A stretch of DNA of 23,859 nt, from IMG/VR virus record IMGVR_UViG_3300042887_000888, positions 1 to 23,859 of that record; one strand, given 5' to 3'. Numbering within the stretch: position 1 is the first letter of the stretch; every line of letters begins with the position of its first letter. The stretch is from a virus. A program made the translations under genes and the position numbers. The notes under the pieces were generated by a model. The model was given only the letters and a program-made list of their open reading frames with translations, was not told where the DNA came from and ran no database searches. Below are positions 1 through 8,649 of the stretch, in pieces.

Positions 1-2
1 TT

Positions 3-1379
3 GATCCGTCAGTAGGTACCGGTACCTCTTCATCAACAACTGATGTTCGTTTTAAAAATATCTTATCAACCACAGCACGTACTGTTGGTGCAATGGCCGT
101 TGGTTCGACCCCAGGTTCAGTTGTTTATGGTATTAAAGGTGCTGTAAAAAAAGCTACGCTACCTACAGTTGCTGGTACAGTTGTTACTCCTCCGGTATTT
201 GCAACAGGTCTTAATCCAGCTACTTTTGAAATCCTAGTTGCTGAAGAAGTTAAAGCATATGGTAATACAAGCCCAAGCTTAACAGCTAACGAAGGTGGTA
301 GTTTCTACTACGCAACTGCAATTGCTCAAGCACAAACAGGCTTTACAGTACTAGGTAATACTGCAGGCGCTGATGCGCTACGTCGTGAAGAAGTTGTTCG
401 TAAATTATCTGAAGTTATTAGTGATAACAACAGCGTTAACTTAGACGTTGATACAATCTTTGATACCAGTGATATCACCTCTGAAGGTTACGAATTTAAC
501 CTTATCTTATGCCCAGGTTATCCTGAAACGGTCGATGAGATGTTAGTTCTTTCAAGCCGCGTAAAACAAGAAGCAATGGTTATTGCTGATACACCAATGG
601 ATAAATCACCACGTGATGCGATTCGTTGGGGTCAACAATCTGATGAAGGGGCTGGTGTTGTTACTGGTGGTAATATCCGCTCTAGCAATTCAGGTAACGT
701 AGCTTATTACTATCCACATGGTATCGTTTCTAACCTAGATGGTTATGATGTGCTTTGCCCATCATCTGCATTAGCGTTAGCAGCAATGACTAATAGCGAC
801 AGCAAAAGCAATGTTTGGTTTGCACCTGCAGGTCCAACAAGAGGTTTAGTTGGTGATTTAATTGGTGTTACTGCAGTTGGTTACGTATCAGGTACTCTAG
901 GTACAGCAAACGTTGAATTTAAACGTGTTCGTTTAAGTGATGGTATGCGTGATAGCTTATACAACTTGTGTAACATTAACCCAATTCACGATTCAGTTCA
1001 ATACGGTATTGCTGTATGGGGACAAAAAACTCGTGTAAATGTTGGATTTAACTCATCACTTGATCGCATCAACGTAGCACGTATGGTAATGTATATCCGT
1101 CGTGGTATTAGAAAAGCATTAGTTCGCTTCTTAATGGAACAAAATGATGAAGTTACACGTAAAAATGTATCATCGTTAGTTACTTCTTACTTGTATGATA
1201 TCCAAATCAAACGTGGTTTGTATGATTTCGCGGTATTGTGCGATAGCAGTAACAACACAGGTACAACAATCGATCGTAACGAGTTGTATGTTAACATCGC
1301 GTTGAAACCAACTAAAACAGTTGAGTTTATCTACGTACCAATCACTTTGGTTAACACCGGTGATCCAATGACTCAATAA
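3..1379 (+). CDS. Tail sheath protein (T4 gp18-like), 5' end missing
   Basis: The reading frame is open from the left edge of the window, so the start lies outside it; the ATG at 93 is internal because in-frame coding sequence precedes it. The visible 458 residues are the middle and C-terminal part of a contractile tail sheath subunit, which polymerises around the tail tube and shortens during DNA injection. The best evidence is the last ~110 residues: a basic helix (VMYIRRGIRKAL), then LVTSYLYDIQIKRGLYDF, a Cys-Asp-x-x-x-Asn-x-x segment, IDRNELYVNIALKP and VEFIYVPI. This matches the conserved sheath C-terminal domain in which neighbouring subunits are strand-linked (family knowledge). It is the only visible + strand structural gene of the tail and faces the gp13-14-15-like operon. 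It ends 15 bp before a strong terminator. Assignment is confident; host and closest phage are not determinable. Confidence 0.93.
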   Translation, partial: DPSVGTGTSSSTTDVRFKNILSTTARTVGAMAVGSTPGSVVYGIKGAVKKATLPTVAGTVVTPPVFATGLNPATFEILVAEEVKAYGNTSPSLTANEGGSFYYATAIAQAQTGFTVLGNTAGADALRREEVVRKLSEVISDNNSVNLDVDTIFDTSDITSEGYEFNLILCPGYPETVDEMLVLSSRVKQEAMVIADTPMDKSPRDAIRWGQQSDEGAGVVTGGNIRSSNSGNVAYYYPHGIVSNLDGYDVLCPSSALALAAMTNSDSKSNVWFAPAGPTRGLVGDLIGVTAVGYVSGTLGTANVEFKRVRLSDGMRDSLYNLCNINPIHDSVQYGIAVWGQKTRVNVGFNSSLDRINVARMVMYIRRGIRKALVRFLMEQNDEVTRKNVSSLVTSYLYDIQIKRGLYDFAVLCDSSNNTGTTIDRNELYVNIALKPTKTVEFIYVPITLVNTGDPMTQ

Positions 1380-1393
1380 GAGTCATTCATAAG

Positions 1394-1421
1394 AAAGCCC
1401 ACTTCGGTGGGCTTTTTTTTT
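1394..1421 (+). terminator. Intrinsic terminator after the tail sheath gene
   Basis: An 8-bp stem (AAGCCCAC at 1395-1402 with GTGGGCTT at 1407-1414) closes a stable TTCG tetraloop and runs into nine Ts (1413-1421). It sits directly after the sheath stop codon. The T run overlaps the stop codon of the opposing gp15-like gene. On the - strand the stem is followed only by TTTCTT, so it may also stop transcripts of that operon, but more weakly. Confidence 0.93.
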
Positions 1422-2142
1422 ATTTAACGTCGTATTCTGCTATTATCGCTTCTATCGTATTATCTATGTTTAGATCTGATGAAGTTGTTACATCCGCGAT
1501 CCTCACCTTAATTCCAGCAATCCTATTGTCTTTAATGTCTGCCGGTGCAGATAAGTATACTATCATATCAAATGATAATGTATGCATTACTGTTCTACGA
1601 TCATTACTACTAATTGGGTAATTTTCAGCGTTACTAATACCTGTTAACTCAACAGATGTAATCTTACCACCATCATATAACGCATCAGATGTCTGTATCT
1701 GCAATTGCGGGTTAAACAGTATAAGTGTCTGCTCCAATATCTGCATTTGCTGATCCATATTACTACTATAGATGTGTAAATCCATCGATATTCGATATGG
1801 TGTTGGCATTAACTGAGTAATATAACGCGTATCTTCAGGAAAAACACCACCAGGTGGAGTATACATTGAACTTTTTACAGTATCAGTTCCTTTGTATCGA
1901 TCAGCTGCCATTGCAATATTTGTCATATATGCAGCCATTACCGGTAATCTTAATGGTAAATTCTGCGTATTATTCCCTGCGATTGATGCTGTAACTCTAT
2001 CCATACTGCCGTAGACCACAGGTACTTCTATTGTTTTTACGGTACCGTCCTTAGATACTCCAGTGCGCACCTCTGTTCCACGGAATATTTCCATGAACTG
2101 GACAATATGCTTTTTAAATTGTTGATGGTAAAAATAACTCAT
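1420..2142 (-). CDS. Tail completion / sheath stabiliser protein (T4 gp15-like)
   Basis: This 240-residue protein resembles T4 gp15, the hexameric protein that caps the finished tail and forms the surface that docks to the neck. Shared features, compared with gp15 from memory: the N-terminus YFYHQQFKKHIVQFMEIFRG (gp15 has YFYNSSFRRYATLMGDLFSN), a VPVVYGSMDR segment (gp15 VPITYASKEH), an LPVMAAYMTNIAM segment, PTPYRISMDLHIYSSNMDQQ (gp15 PSPIKMIYELSIFTRYEDD) and QILEQTLILFNPQLQ (gp15 QIVEQILPYFQPHF). It is slightly shorter than T4 gp15 (272 residues) and lacks its Pro-rich tail. It is the last gene of its operon. Its ATG overlaps the stop codon of the preceding gp14-like gene by one base (TAATG), which suggests translational coupling. 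The gp13-14-15 order supports the call. Confidence 0.87.
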   Translation of the reverse strand: MSYFYHQQFKKHIVQFMEIFRGTEVRTGVSKDGTVKTIEVPVVYGSMDRVTASIAGNNTQNLPLRLPVMAAYMTNIAMAADRYKGTDTVKSSMYTPPGGVFPEDTRYITQLMPTPYRISMDLHIYSSNMDQQMQILEQTLILFNPQLQIQTSDALYDGGKITSVELTGISNAENYPISSNDRRTVMHTLSFDMIVYLSAPADIKDNRIAGIKVRIADVTTSSDLNIDNTIEAIIAEYDVK

Positions 2143-3647
2143 TATTTTTTTCCTAATTTTGTGATATCAACACCATCCAAGAACTTATCAACAGTAGGTT
2201 TCTTACTATTAGATCTCATACGCTTGTCTTCTTCCATGAATATCCATCTTTGTTTTGCAGCAGAATATTGATACAGTCTTGTTGGAATTGGATCATTAAC
2301 ACTACTATATGTTAAACGATGATAATCTCTATTACTTGGATTTGTAGGATATGTATCACCTTCCGTGTATGGTAGTCCATTTGGTGGCATTGCATCTTCT
2401 AATAGATATTCTTTTGGATTTGGATTTAATGGTTTTAAATTGTATCCAGCTGCTAGTCCACGTTCAATAATTTCATCTGGAATAATAACCGTATCATTAT
2501 AACTACCACCAACCTCAGGCACTTCAGTATTAGCTTCAGCTCTAATTTTCTTACTAGCCTTCATCGGCGTAGTATTAAATTCATCTAAACTATCAAAGAA
2601 ATCATTGTTTAAATCACCAACAATATCCATAGTTTCTTGCGAAGCAATCATTGGCTGTGCAACAACTGAATAAACTGTTGGTTGCCAACCTGGAGTAAAT
2701 GATCCTGAGTCCCAGCCAACATCAGTTACTTCTAGGTATTTTTTTACAGGATTCATCTGAGTATCATACTGTACTTCACATAATACATCTAAGATATCAC
2801 CAATAACAATAGGTCTATTTAACTGCTGTACGGTCATATCAAAACCAAATCTAAATTGATATTGGTTTTTTAGATCTATACCCATGTATCCAAGATCTGT
2901 TGTGACGTCTATTAAACTATAATACGCTTTCATGTTAATTGGATCAGTTGAATAGCTTCTATCTCTATTCTCCATAAATCCCATTTCATCTTGAATATTC
3001 GTAATGTTGGTTTTAGTGTATTCAGAAAATGATAATTTTTTAACAATCCACAATTCATCGCTGTTGTATTGTGTTGGTACGATTCTCCAATATCTCGATG
3101 GTGCACTCTGCTTAATATCGATCCAATGCGGTTGATCATCATCAATAATGTTTAATATCGCAACACCAAACCAATTCGTACCGTCGTCTGAGCGTTCAAT
3201 ACGAGCCTTAGTGATACGATTCTTAGCTAATACACCTTGCTGTAGGTAAACTGAGGTAACATGATACTTAGTTTCAGAATGAATCGCGTACTTATCAATA
3301 TCTGTATTTGGAAGTTTAATTGGACCAAAATCATATCCAATATACGTGTTTGGATCTCGCACACACATACGCTTTACCGAATGCCACTCTGTTTCATCGT
3401 CTTGAAACACGTTTTCTACTGGAAATTCAGGATATTCACCGTGTGCTATTGGTGTTCCATGTAGTGGTAACAACTCTTTTTGCTCATGTATCCCAAGCAA
3501 TTTATACACAAGTACCGGTGTTCCACCTATCATAAGACCTTCGGTTACATAATCATTCATCAAACGATTACTACCGTTATCGTTTGATAATTGAAATGGA
3601 CCGTTTTGTAACCTAATTGATGGGACCACTCGATTTTGCTGCGCCAT
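2142..3647 (-). CDS. Neck protein (T4 gp14-like) with discoidin-like insert
   Basis: This 501-residue protein lies between the gp13-like and gp15-like genes, where T4 has neck gene 14. Weak similarity to gp14 is visible in the N-terminal segment (LMNDYVTEGLMIGGTPVLVY) and in a later GDILDVL...YLEVTDVGWDSGSFTPGW...VVAQPMI segment, which resembles the GDLIYFP...FEINWVEPYDPFYQLG region of gp14. Between them, at about residues 75-205, is a stretch typical of F5/8 type C (discoidin) sugar-binding domains: YIGYDFG, VTSVYLQQG, KARIERSDDGTNWFGVAIL and YWRIVP. The C-terminal ~120 residues contain a GDTY...RLYQYSAAKQRWIFME motif like the Trp repeats of the neighbouring neck gene. T4 gp14 is 256 residues, so this version is about twice as long. 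The starting ATG lies 2 bp after the previous stop. The gp14 role rests mainly on gene order; the discoidin-like fold is the clearer call. Confidence 0.68.
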   Translation of the reverse strand: MAQQNRVVPSIRLQNGPFQLSNDNGSNRLMNDYVTEGLMIGGTPVLVYKLLGIHEQKELLPLHGTPIAHGEYPEFPVENVFQDDETEWHSVKRMCVRDPNTYIGYDFGPIKLPNTDIDKYAIHSETKYHVTSVYLQQGVLAKNRITKARIERSDDGTNWFGVAILNIIDDDQPHWIDIKQSAPSRYWRIVPTQYNSDELWIVKKLSFSEYTKTNITNIQDEMGFMENRDRSYSTDPINMKAYYSLIDVTTDLGYMGIDLKNQYQFRFGFDMTVQQLNRPIVIGDILDVLCEVQYDTQMNPVKKYLEVTDVGWDSGSFTPGWQPTVYSVVAQPMIASQETMDIVGDLNNDFFDSLDEFNTTPMKASKKIRAEANTEVPEVGGSYNDTVIIPDEIIERGLAAGYNLKPLNPNPKEYLLEDAMPPNGLPYTEGDTYPTNPSNRDYHRLTYSSVNDPIPTRLYQYSAAKQRWIFMEEDKRMRSNSKKPTVDKFLDGVDITKLGKK

Positions 3648-3649
3648 AA

Positions 3650-6439
3650 TTAACCCCAGATTAATGTGCTTTCAAGCCCGATGTTCTCTGCTTCGTTTGC
3701 AATGTAGTTATCAATCTCATCTCTACATTTTTCAAAACAGTTGTCAGCGTGTGTTTGCATATCACTTGCATTTAAGCTAACTGAACCGCCAGCGCCAGGT
3801 AATGAACTATATTTACCACGGATATTAGCTAACATCATATACGCTTCACCTAATGCCCAAGTAAGAATCCATTTACCGCAAACCCGGTCTAGTATAAGCT
3901 CTTGCTCCGTACGTTCAATAGTACAGTCAACTAAAACTCTTTCCGCTAACCCGATATTTTGATATATGTCTAATCTGCGAGTGCGTTCATTAAATCTATG
4001 CACTATTCGTGTTGCAAATAATATTTCCATTAACTCAGTGTATTCAGCAATAATATGATATGAAATTAAATCCATACCCATTGATGGGTTATACATCCAT
4101 TGCAAAAATTGTTGTGCGTAAATTCCGTTACCGCTTGTACTACCCATAAATGAACTGTTACGTCTATAAACACCCTGAACATCTACAATGCGATTTAAAC
4201 CAACTTTCTTATCTGATAAAAAATAATGTTGTTTATTTGGTTCAAAATCTAAGAAGAATACTGATCTTTCGTATGCGCTAACAGATAATTTACGGAACAT
4301 CTTTAATGCTAAATCAATACATAGATCAAGTTGCGCTTTATCTAATTCAACTTGAATCGATGGGTAGCCTAAACACATAAGCATTTGATTTATAAGATCA
4401 CGGCGTTCAGCTACTGATCCATCAGTACCTACACCTAATTGCTTATACATAGGTTGCTGTGGAACTTCATCGACGCCAATTACCGCTGGTTGAATTTCAC
4501 CGCGGGGGCTAGTGTAATAGAATAAGTTATGGTCTGTATCATTACTTAATTCTGGTATTGCGATATTAGATGAACTTCCTACCGTGTTGCTGGTGATCTT
4601 AATATCACCATCAACTAATTCACAAACAGCTCTAGCATCAGTAGGATCCCACTGCTTGTTAAATTTGTATAGTATATTATCTAATGTATTAAACCATAAG
4701 TCGTTGACTTTTGGTTTTAAACTTGAAGTGTTGTACATTACAGATTGCCAGTAGCCACCATTCCATTGTAATAGTGTTCTAGTAATTGTATTGTACCAGT
4801 AGTGACCAACTTGTACATTAGCTGGATCGTATGATAGGGAACATCCTTGTACAATTGTCCATAAACCGTCGTAACGGTTAAAGTTATTATTTATAGTATC
4901 GTACCAGACTAGTCCATTAGCTGGTTTTGGATCTATTGTAGAATTAATATAATTAACGTCTACCCATTGGGAACCATCCCACTGCTTTAGAGTATTACTA
5001 TACCAGCAGTCCCCAGTTTTAACCGTGTTTACTACCGGATTTGTACCTGTTATAACAGGTACTTCTAGCCATGTGTTTGCTAGCTCATCCCAACACAGTA
5101 AAATATCATTATCCACATCTTTCCAATACCAGTCACCTGGTATCATAACATCAAATGCAGTATTAATGATCTCGATTGGCAATAAATCCCATGCTTTCGA
5201 TGCTGAGTTGTATCTATAAACTTTATTATCAGTAGCATTATACCAATCAGTAGCAACCGTTACCGTAGGTTGAGTACCTACTATAATGCTAGTTAACTCC
5301 CAAGCCTGGCTATTTAATTGATATACGTTACCTTTATTAAGCCAATAATATCCGTTATAATAAGTTAATGGATCTTCAATACTTGTGTATGTTGGTAATT
5401 TAGCCCATTTTAATGAACCACCAATGTATTTAAAGTAATCAGTTCCGTCAAACCATATGCTGTTACAGTTTAGTACCGGGCATATTGCTGGATCAGTTGC
5501 ATTGACATATGTTTTCTTTTTCTTCCAGCTATTATTATATTGATATGCAACCGTACCATTAAACCAAAAATCAGAACAGTCTAGTTCCGTTAACGGTTTA
5601 TGATAACTAACCGTGTTTTGATTAACCCATTCGTTATTCCATTGATATAATTCAGTACCGTTATATCTATATGTACCTGTAGGTATATTTTCAGGTGATG
5701 TGGTGCCTGGATAATACTCAATCTGATTCTCATTCAATCCATCAAATTGGTATAATATGTTATTTCGTAGCGATAACCCATTTGTATTCAGTGGATCTGA
5801 ACCAAAATATACGTTATCTATCTGCACAATACCTCTATTAATTTCATTAACTAACTCTTCATATGTAGAAGCAGTTACGTTGAAATTATATACTGCGCTG
5901 TCAATATACAGCCTAAAATCTTGATCGATACTTAGCTCATCAGTAGGTAAGACGCCTAATTTAACGAACTGGTACCCTTTTGTGCTTTTAGTATCGTTTT
6001 TTAATGTTAATGGTAGTTCATAAGTGAAGATACCATCATGATAAACCCGTACGTTATCTACCGCAAATGCTGCAACATAATAGTTGGTTTGTGGTAATAT
6101 ATCCGTAAGTGTTAAACTAGTGGTGGTTTTATCATTGTAAAACGAACCAACAACTAAACAATCATCTATTCTATCACCAACGTGCTTTAATGGATCTGCG
6201 GTGTTATCTGATGTATAGAATTGACCATTTTTTGGTTTAACTTCGATAGGCTTAGTGTCTATCAAGACAACTAAGCCATCGTAAGTATTTGGTGGTAAGT
6301 TAGGGTTGTCAATATTTGCCGGTATTCCCCACGTAATAGTCGCTGTTGAATTAGCACCTGGTTTAAATTCAATCGATATTCTATTACCTTCATCATTAAT
6401 CGTGTATGGAGAATCTTTAAATGGGGAATACATGCTCAT
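3650..6439 (-). CDS. Neck protein (T4 gp13-like) fused to Fn3-like and Trp-rich repeat region
   Basis: 929 residues in three parts. Residues ~20-125 look like a single fibronectin type III-like domain (TATITWGI near the start, TSLTLTDILPQTNYYVAAFAV near the end). Residues ~255-605 hold about ten repeats of 30-45 residues of the form G-D-x-W-Y-N-(x)n-L-Y-x-W-N-G-x-x-W, for example GHYWYNTITRTLLQWNGGYW. Residues ~672-929 match the gp13/neck family: RRDLINQMLMCLGYPSIQVE, then a conserved acidic and aromatic helix (LDLCIDLALKMFRKL). This end of cyanophage and T4-like neck proteins reads similarly (family knowledge, from memory). Neck proteins join the filled head to the tail. T4 gp13 is only 309 residues, so the N-terminal ~660 residues are an addition and probably project from the neck as a built-in appendage (inference). 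An AAGG ribosome binding site precedes the ATG. Confidence 0.78.
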   Translation of the reverse strand: MSMYSPFKDSPYTINDEGNRISIEFKPGANSTATITWGIPANIDNPNLPPNTYDGLVVLIDTKPIEVKPKNGQFYTSDNTADPLKHVGDRIDDCLVVGSFYNDKTTTSLTLTDILPQTNYYVAAFAVDNVRVYHDGIFTYELPLTLKNDTKSTKGYQFVKLGVLPTDELSIDQDFRLYIDSAVYNFNVTASTYEELVNEINRGIVQIDNVYFGSDPLNTNGLSLRNNILYQFDGLNENQIEYYPGTTSPENIPTGTYRYNGTELYQWNNEWVNQNTVSYHKPLTELDCSDFWFNGTVAYQYNNSWKKKKTYVNATDPAICPVLNCNSIWFDGTDYFKYIGGSLKWAKLPTYTSIEDPLTYYNGYYWLNKGNVYQLNSQAWELTSIIVGTQPTVTVATDWYNATDNKVYRYNSASKAWDLLPIEIINTAFDVMIPGDWYWKDVDNDILLCWDELANTWLEVPVITGTNPVVNTVKTGDCWYSNTLKQWDGSQWVDVNYINSTIDPKPANGLVWYDTINNNFNRYDGLWTIVQGCSLSYDPANVQVGHYWYNTITRTLLQWNGGYWQSVMYNTSSLKPKVNDLWFNTLDNILYKFNKQWDPTDARAVCELVDGDIKITSNTVGSSSNIAIPELSNDTDHNLFYYTSPRGEIQPAVIGVDEVPQQPMYKQLGVGTDGSVAERRDLINQMLMCLGYPSIQVELDKAQLDLCIDLALKMFRKLSVSAYERSVFFLDFEPNKQHYFLSDKKVGLNRIVDVQGVYRRNSSFMGSTSGNGIYAQQFLQWMYNPSMGMDLISYHIIAEYTELMEILFATRIVHRFNERTRRLDIYQNIGLAERVLVDCTIERTEQELILDRVCGKWILTWALGEAYMMLANIRGKYSSLPGAGGSVSLNASDMQTHADNCFEKCRDEIDNYIANEAENIGLESTLIWG

Positions 6440-6457
6440 ATATTATACCTTAAATTA

Positions 6458-8542
6458 TTAAAGAGCTGTTACTGGAGTACTTGCAGCACTTGCAGCACCA
6501 TCACCGATAGTATTTGTAGCAAATGCAGTAAATGTATAAGCCGTACCGGCAGTTAACCCTGTCACTGTAAGCGGTGAACCTTGACCAACTACAGTAATAT
6601 TACCTGGATTAGACACAACGGTGTAGTTAATAATTGCATCACCACCATCACTAAGTGGGATATCAAATGTTACATCAGCTTCTCCAGCATTAGCACCCAC
6701 CGCAGCTACTACATTAAGTGGAGCTGTAGGTACTGTTACTGGTGGCAATGTTGTTGTAGGAGCTACAGTTGTTGTAGGAGCTACGGTTGTTGTAGGAGCT
6801 ACGGTTGTTGTAGGAGCTACTTGTGGAGTTGCTGTTACACTAGCAGTACTGTATACACTATTACCTTGCGCGTTAGTTGCATACACTTGGAACGTATAAG
6901 CAGTACCGTTTGTTAATCCTGGAACAGTGATTGGTGATGCTACATCCGTAACTACTATATTGTCTGGATCTGAAATAACTGTGTACGCAGTAATTGGTGA
7001 TCCACCAGTATTAACCGGTGCAGTAAACACAACTTCAACTTCACCATCACCTGCTGTAACGCCAGTGATTGTAGGTACCCCTGGTAAGCCAACTGGAGTT
7101 ACTGGAGTACTTGCAGCACTTTCAGCACTATCGCCAACAGCATTTGTTGAGTGCATTGTAAATGTATATGCAGTACCATTAGTTAATGTAGAGAATAACA
7201 ATGGTGAACTAAACCCACTTGCAACAATATTACCAGGTGTTGAAGTAGCGGTGTATAATGTGATTGGGCTACCACTAGTATTTGCTGGAGTAGTAAATGT
7301 AATTGTCGCATCTGTATCACCAGCAACAACACTAGAAATAACCGGCACTGGTGGTAAAGATACAGGAGTTCTACTTGAACTTGCTGCGCTCACTACACTA
7401 CTACCAACAGCATTCACAGCACGCACAGTAAATGTATATGCTGTTCCGTTGGTTAAACCGTTTACAGTAATAGGTCCAACAGTGTCAGATGCTGTAAAGT
7501 TACCTGGTGATGCGGTAACAACATAAGATGTAATTGGACTACCACCATCTGATGTTGGAATTGAGAAGTCAATAGTTACCGCTCTGCTACCAGCAGTCGC
7601 GGTTGTAATAGTAGGTACACCTGGTACTGTCGCAGGAGTAACTGGGGTACTTGCAGCACTTGGTAGACTGAAGCCAACAACGTTCGCAGCTGACGCTGTA
7701 AATGTATACGGTGTACCGTTTGTTAAACCAGTAACAGTGATTGGTGATGTAGCACCGCCAGCCCAATGACCGTCATTTGATAGGATAGAATAAACCGATA
7801 CTGGTCTACGACCTGTATTAACTGGTGCGTGGAAATGAACAACCACTTCTCCATCACCTGGTATGGTTGAGTAAATAGCTGGCGCATCTGGTACTGTTGG
7901 AGCCAATGGTGTCGCACTTACACTAGCAGCACTAGCTGCACCGGTTCCAATAGCATTAATAGCACGTACAGTAAATGTATATGCAGTACCGTTTGTTAAA
8001 CCGCTTAATGTAATTGGTGAGGTTTTATCTGTCTGAGTTACGTTTCCAGGTTGTGAAGTTACTGTGTATCCAGTAATAGGGCTACGACCATTACTTGTCG
8101 GTGCAGTAAACCCAACTATCGCTACAGTATCATCAGCAGTCACAGTAGTAATAGACGGCGCACCAGGCGGTGTTTGAACAATTATTGGAATTTCTGATAC
8201 ACTTAACGCATATTCAACTGTAACTGGTGTTGCTGATGTAGTTGATATAGTGATTGGCACAACCGGTCCATCATATGCAAAGAATTTAGTTGATATTGTA
8301 TCAGTGTTATTAATCTTATACTCAACAAGTTGATCACTTGTAAATATACCTGTGGTTATACGACCTAATAGAATTGGATCTGTATGAACGTTAATGTCAA
8401 CCGATCCAACATTATAACTGCTGAACGGTATTTGAAAGTTGTTTGAAATTATTCGTGCGATAGTGCTTCGACCGGTTGATAATTCGGTCTTAATATCAGC
8501 ATTGAAGTCAATCACCAACGTAGTCGGATTATTAATTGCCAT
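6458..8542 (-). CDS. Virion surface protein with six fibronectin type III domains
   Basis: 694 residues. Residues 1-~120 form a unique N-terminal domain that I do not recognise, a candidate virion anchor. Six Fn3 domains follow at ~125-212, 217-303, 307-393, 397-483, 487-573 and 605-694. Each has the features P-x-x-P-x-I near its start, GGSPIT-x-Y in the middle, and SPITV-x-GLTNGTAYTFTV-x-A-x-N-x-x-G near its end. Domains 5 and 6 are separated by a Thr/Pro linker of repeated TTTVAP (575-603). Fn3 and Ig-like domains are common on phage tails and capsids, where they are thought to bind weakly to carbohydrate. This is the first gene of the operon, 18 bp upstream of the neck gene, so a neck or collar location is plausible but unproven. 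The start is supported by AGGA about 12 bases before the ATG. Confidence 0.88.
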   Translation of the reverse strand: MAINNPTTLVIDFNADIKTELSTGRSTIARIISNNFQIPFSSYNVGSVDINVHTDPILLGRITTGIFTSDQLVEYKINNTDTISTKFFAYDGPVVPITISTTSATPVTVEYALSVSEIPIIVQTPPGAPSITTVTADDTVAIVGFTAPTSNGRSPITGYTVTSQPGNVTQTDKTSPITLSGLTNGTAYTFTVRAINAIGTGAASAASVSATPLAPTVPDAPAIYSTIPGDGEVVVHFHAPVNTGRRPVSVYSILSNDGHWAGGATSPITVTGLTNGTPYTFTASAANVVGFSLPSAASTPVTPATVPGVPTITTATAGSRAVTIDFSIPTSDGGSPITSYVVTASPGNFTASDTVGPITVNGLTNGTAYTFTVRAVNAVGSSVVSAASSSRTPVSLPPVPVISSVVAGDTDATITFTTPANTSGSPITLYTATSTPGNIVASGFSSPLLFSTLTNGTAYTFTMHSTNAVGDSAESAASTPVTPVGLPGVPTITGVTAGDGEVEVVFTAPVNTGGSPITAYTVISDPDNIVVTDVASPITVPGLTNGTAYTFQVYATNAQGNSVYSTASVTATPQVAPTTTVAPTTTVAPTTTVAPTTTLPPVTVPTAPLNVVAAVGANAGEADVTFDIPLSDGGDAIINYTVVSNPGNITVVGQGSPLTVTGLTAGTAYTFTAFATNTIGDGAASAASTPVTAL
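6750..6821 (-). repeat. Four tandem 18-bp repeats encoding a TTTVAP linker
   Basis: Four consecutive copies of GTTGTTGTAGGAGCTACG (plus-strand reading) at 6750-6767, 6768-6785, 6786-6803 and 6804-6821 differ only in their last base. On the - strand each unit encodes six residues of a TTTVAP linker between Fn3 domains 5 and 6. The 18-bp period keeps the frame, so gain or loss of units would change only the linker length. Confidence 0.95.
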
Positions 8543-8571
8543 GGCTATAGGGTTCCTGCTGTAAATAATAA

Positions 8572-8579
8572 TATTTATC
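8572..8579 (-). promoter_or_regulatory. Candidate late promoter for the Fn3-neck-gp15 operon
   Basis: On the - strand this reads GATAAATA, one mismatch from the T4 late promoter core TATAAATA. It lies 30 bases upstream of the ATG at 8542, which would give a leader of roughly 25 nucleotides containing an AGGA ribosome binding site. It is the only gene-free stretch upstream of the four-gene operon. The AT-rich background makes such matches common, so position is the main support. Confidence 0.45.
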
Positions 8580-8608
8580 GATAACTAATAAATCACACGG
8601 TTATCCCC

Positions 8609-8616
8609 CTAAATAA
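8609..8616 (+). promoter_or_regulatory. Candidate late promoter for the + strand RCC1 gene
   Basis: CTAAATAA resembles the T4-type late core (TATAAATA) and sits 33 bases upstream of the ATG at 8650, leaving a leader of about 28 nucleotides. It follows a run of five Cs. The same gap also contains a short inverted repeat, GATAAC at 8580-8585 and GTTATC at 8600-8605. No convincing host sigma-70 promoter was seen. Support is weak beyond position. Confidence 0.33.
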
Positions 8617-8649
8617 TTCATCATTTTAACATTATGTTATGGACGTATA

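Noticed and set aside
4888-4895. Exact late promoter core (TATAAATA on the - strand) inside the gp13-like gene
   Set aside because: It lies within coding sequence for an Asn-rich stretch, and several chance matches are expected in 24 kb of such AT-rich DNA; no gene starts just downstream.
6927-7526. Long + strand open frame (199 codons) inside the Fn3 gene
   Set aside because: It is fully antisense to the Fn3 repeats and arises because the repeated codons lack stops on the other strand; no ribosome binding site or family features.
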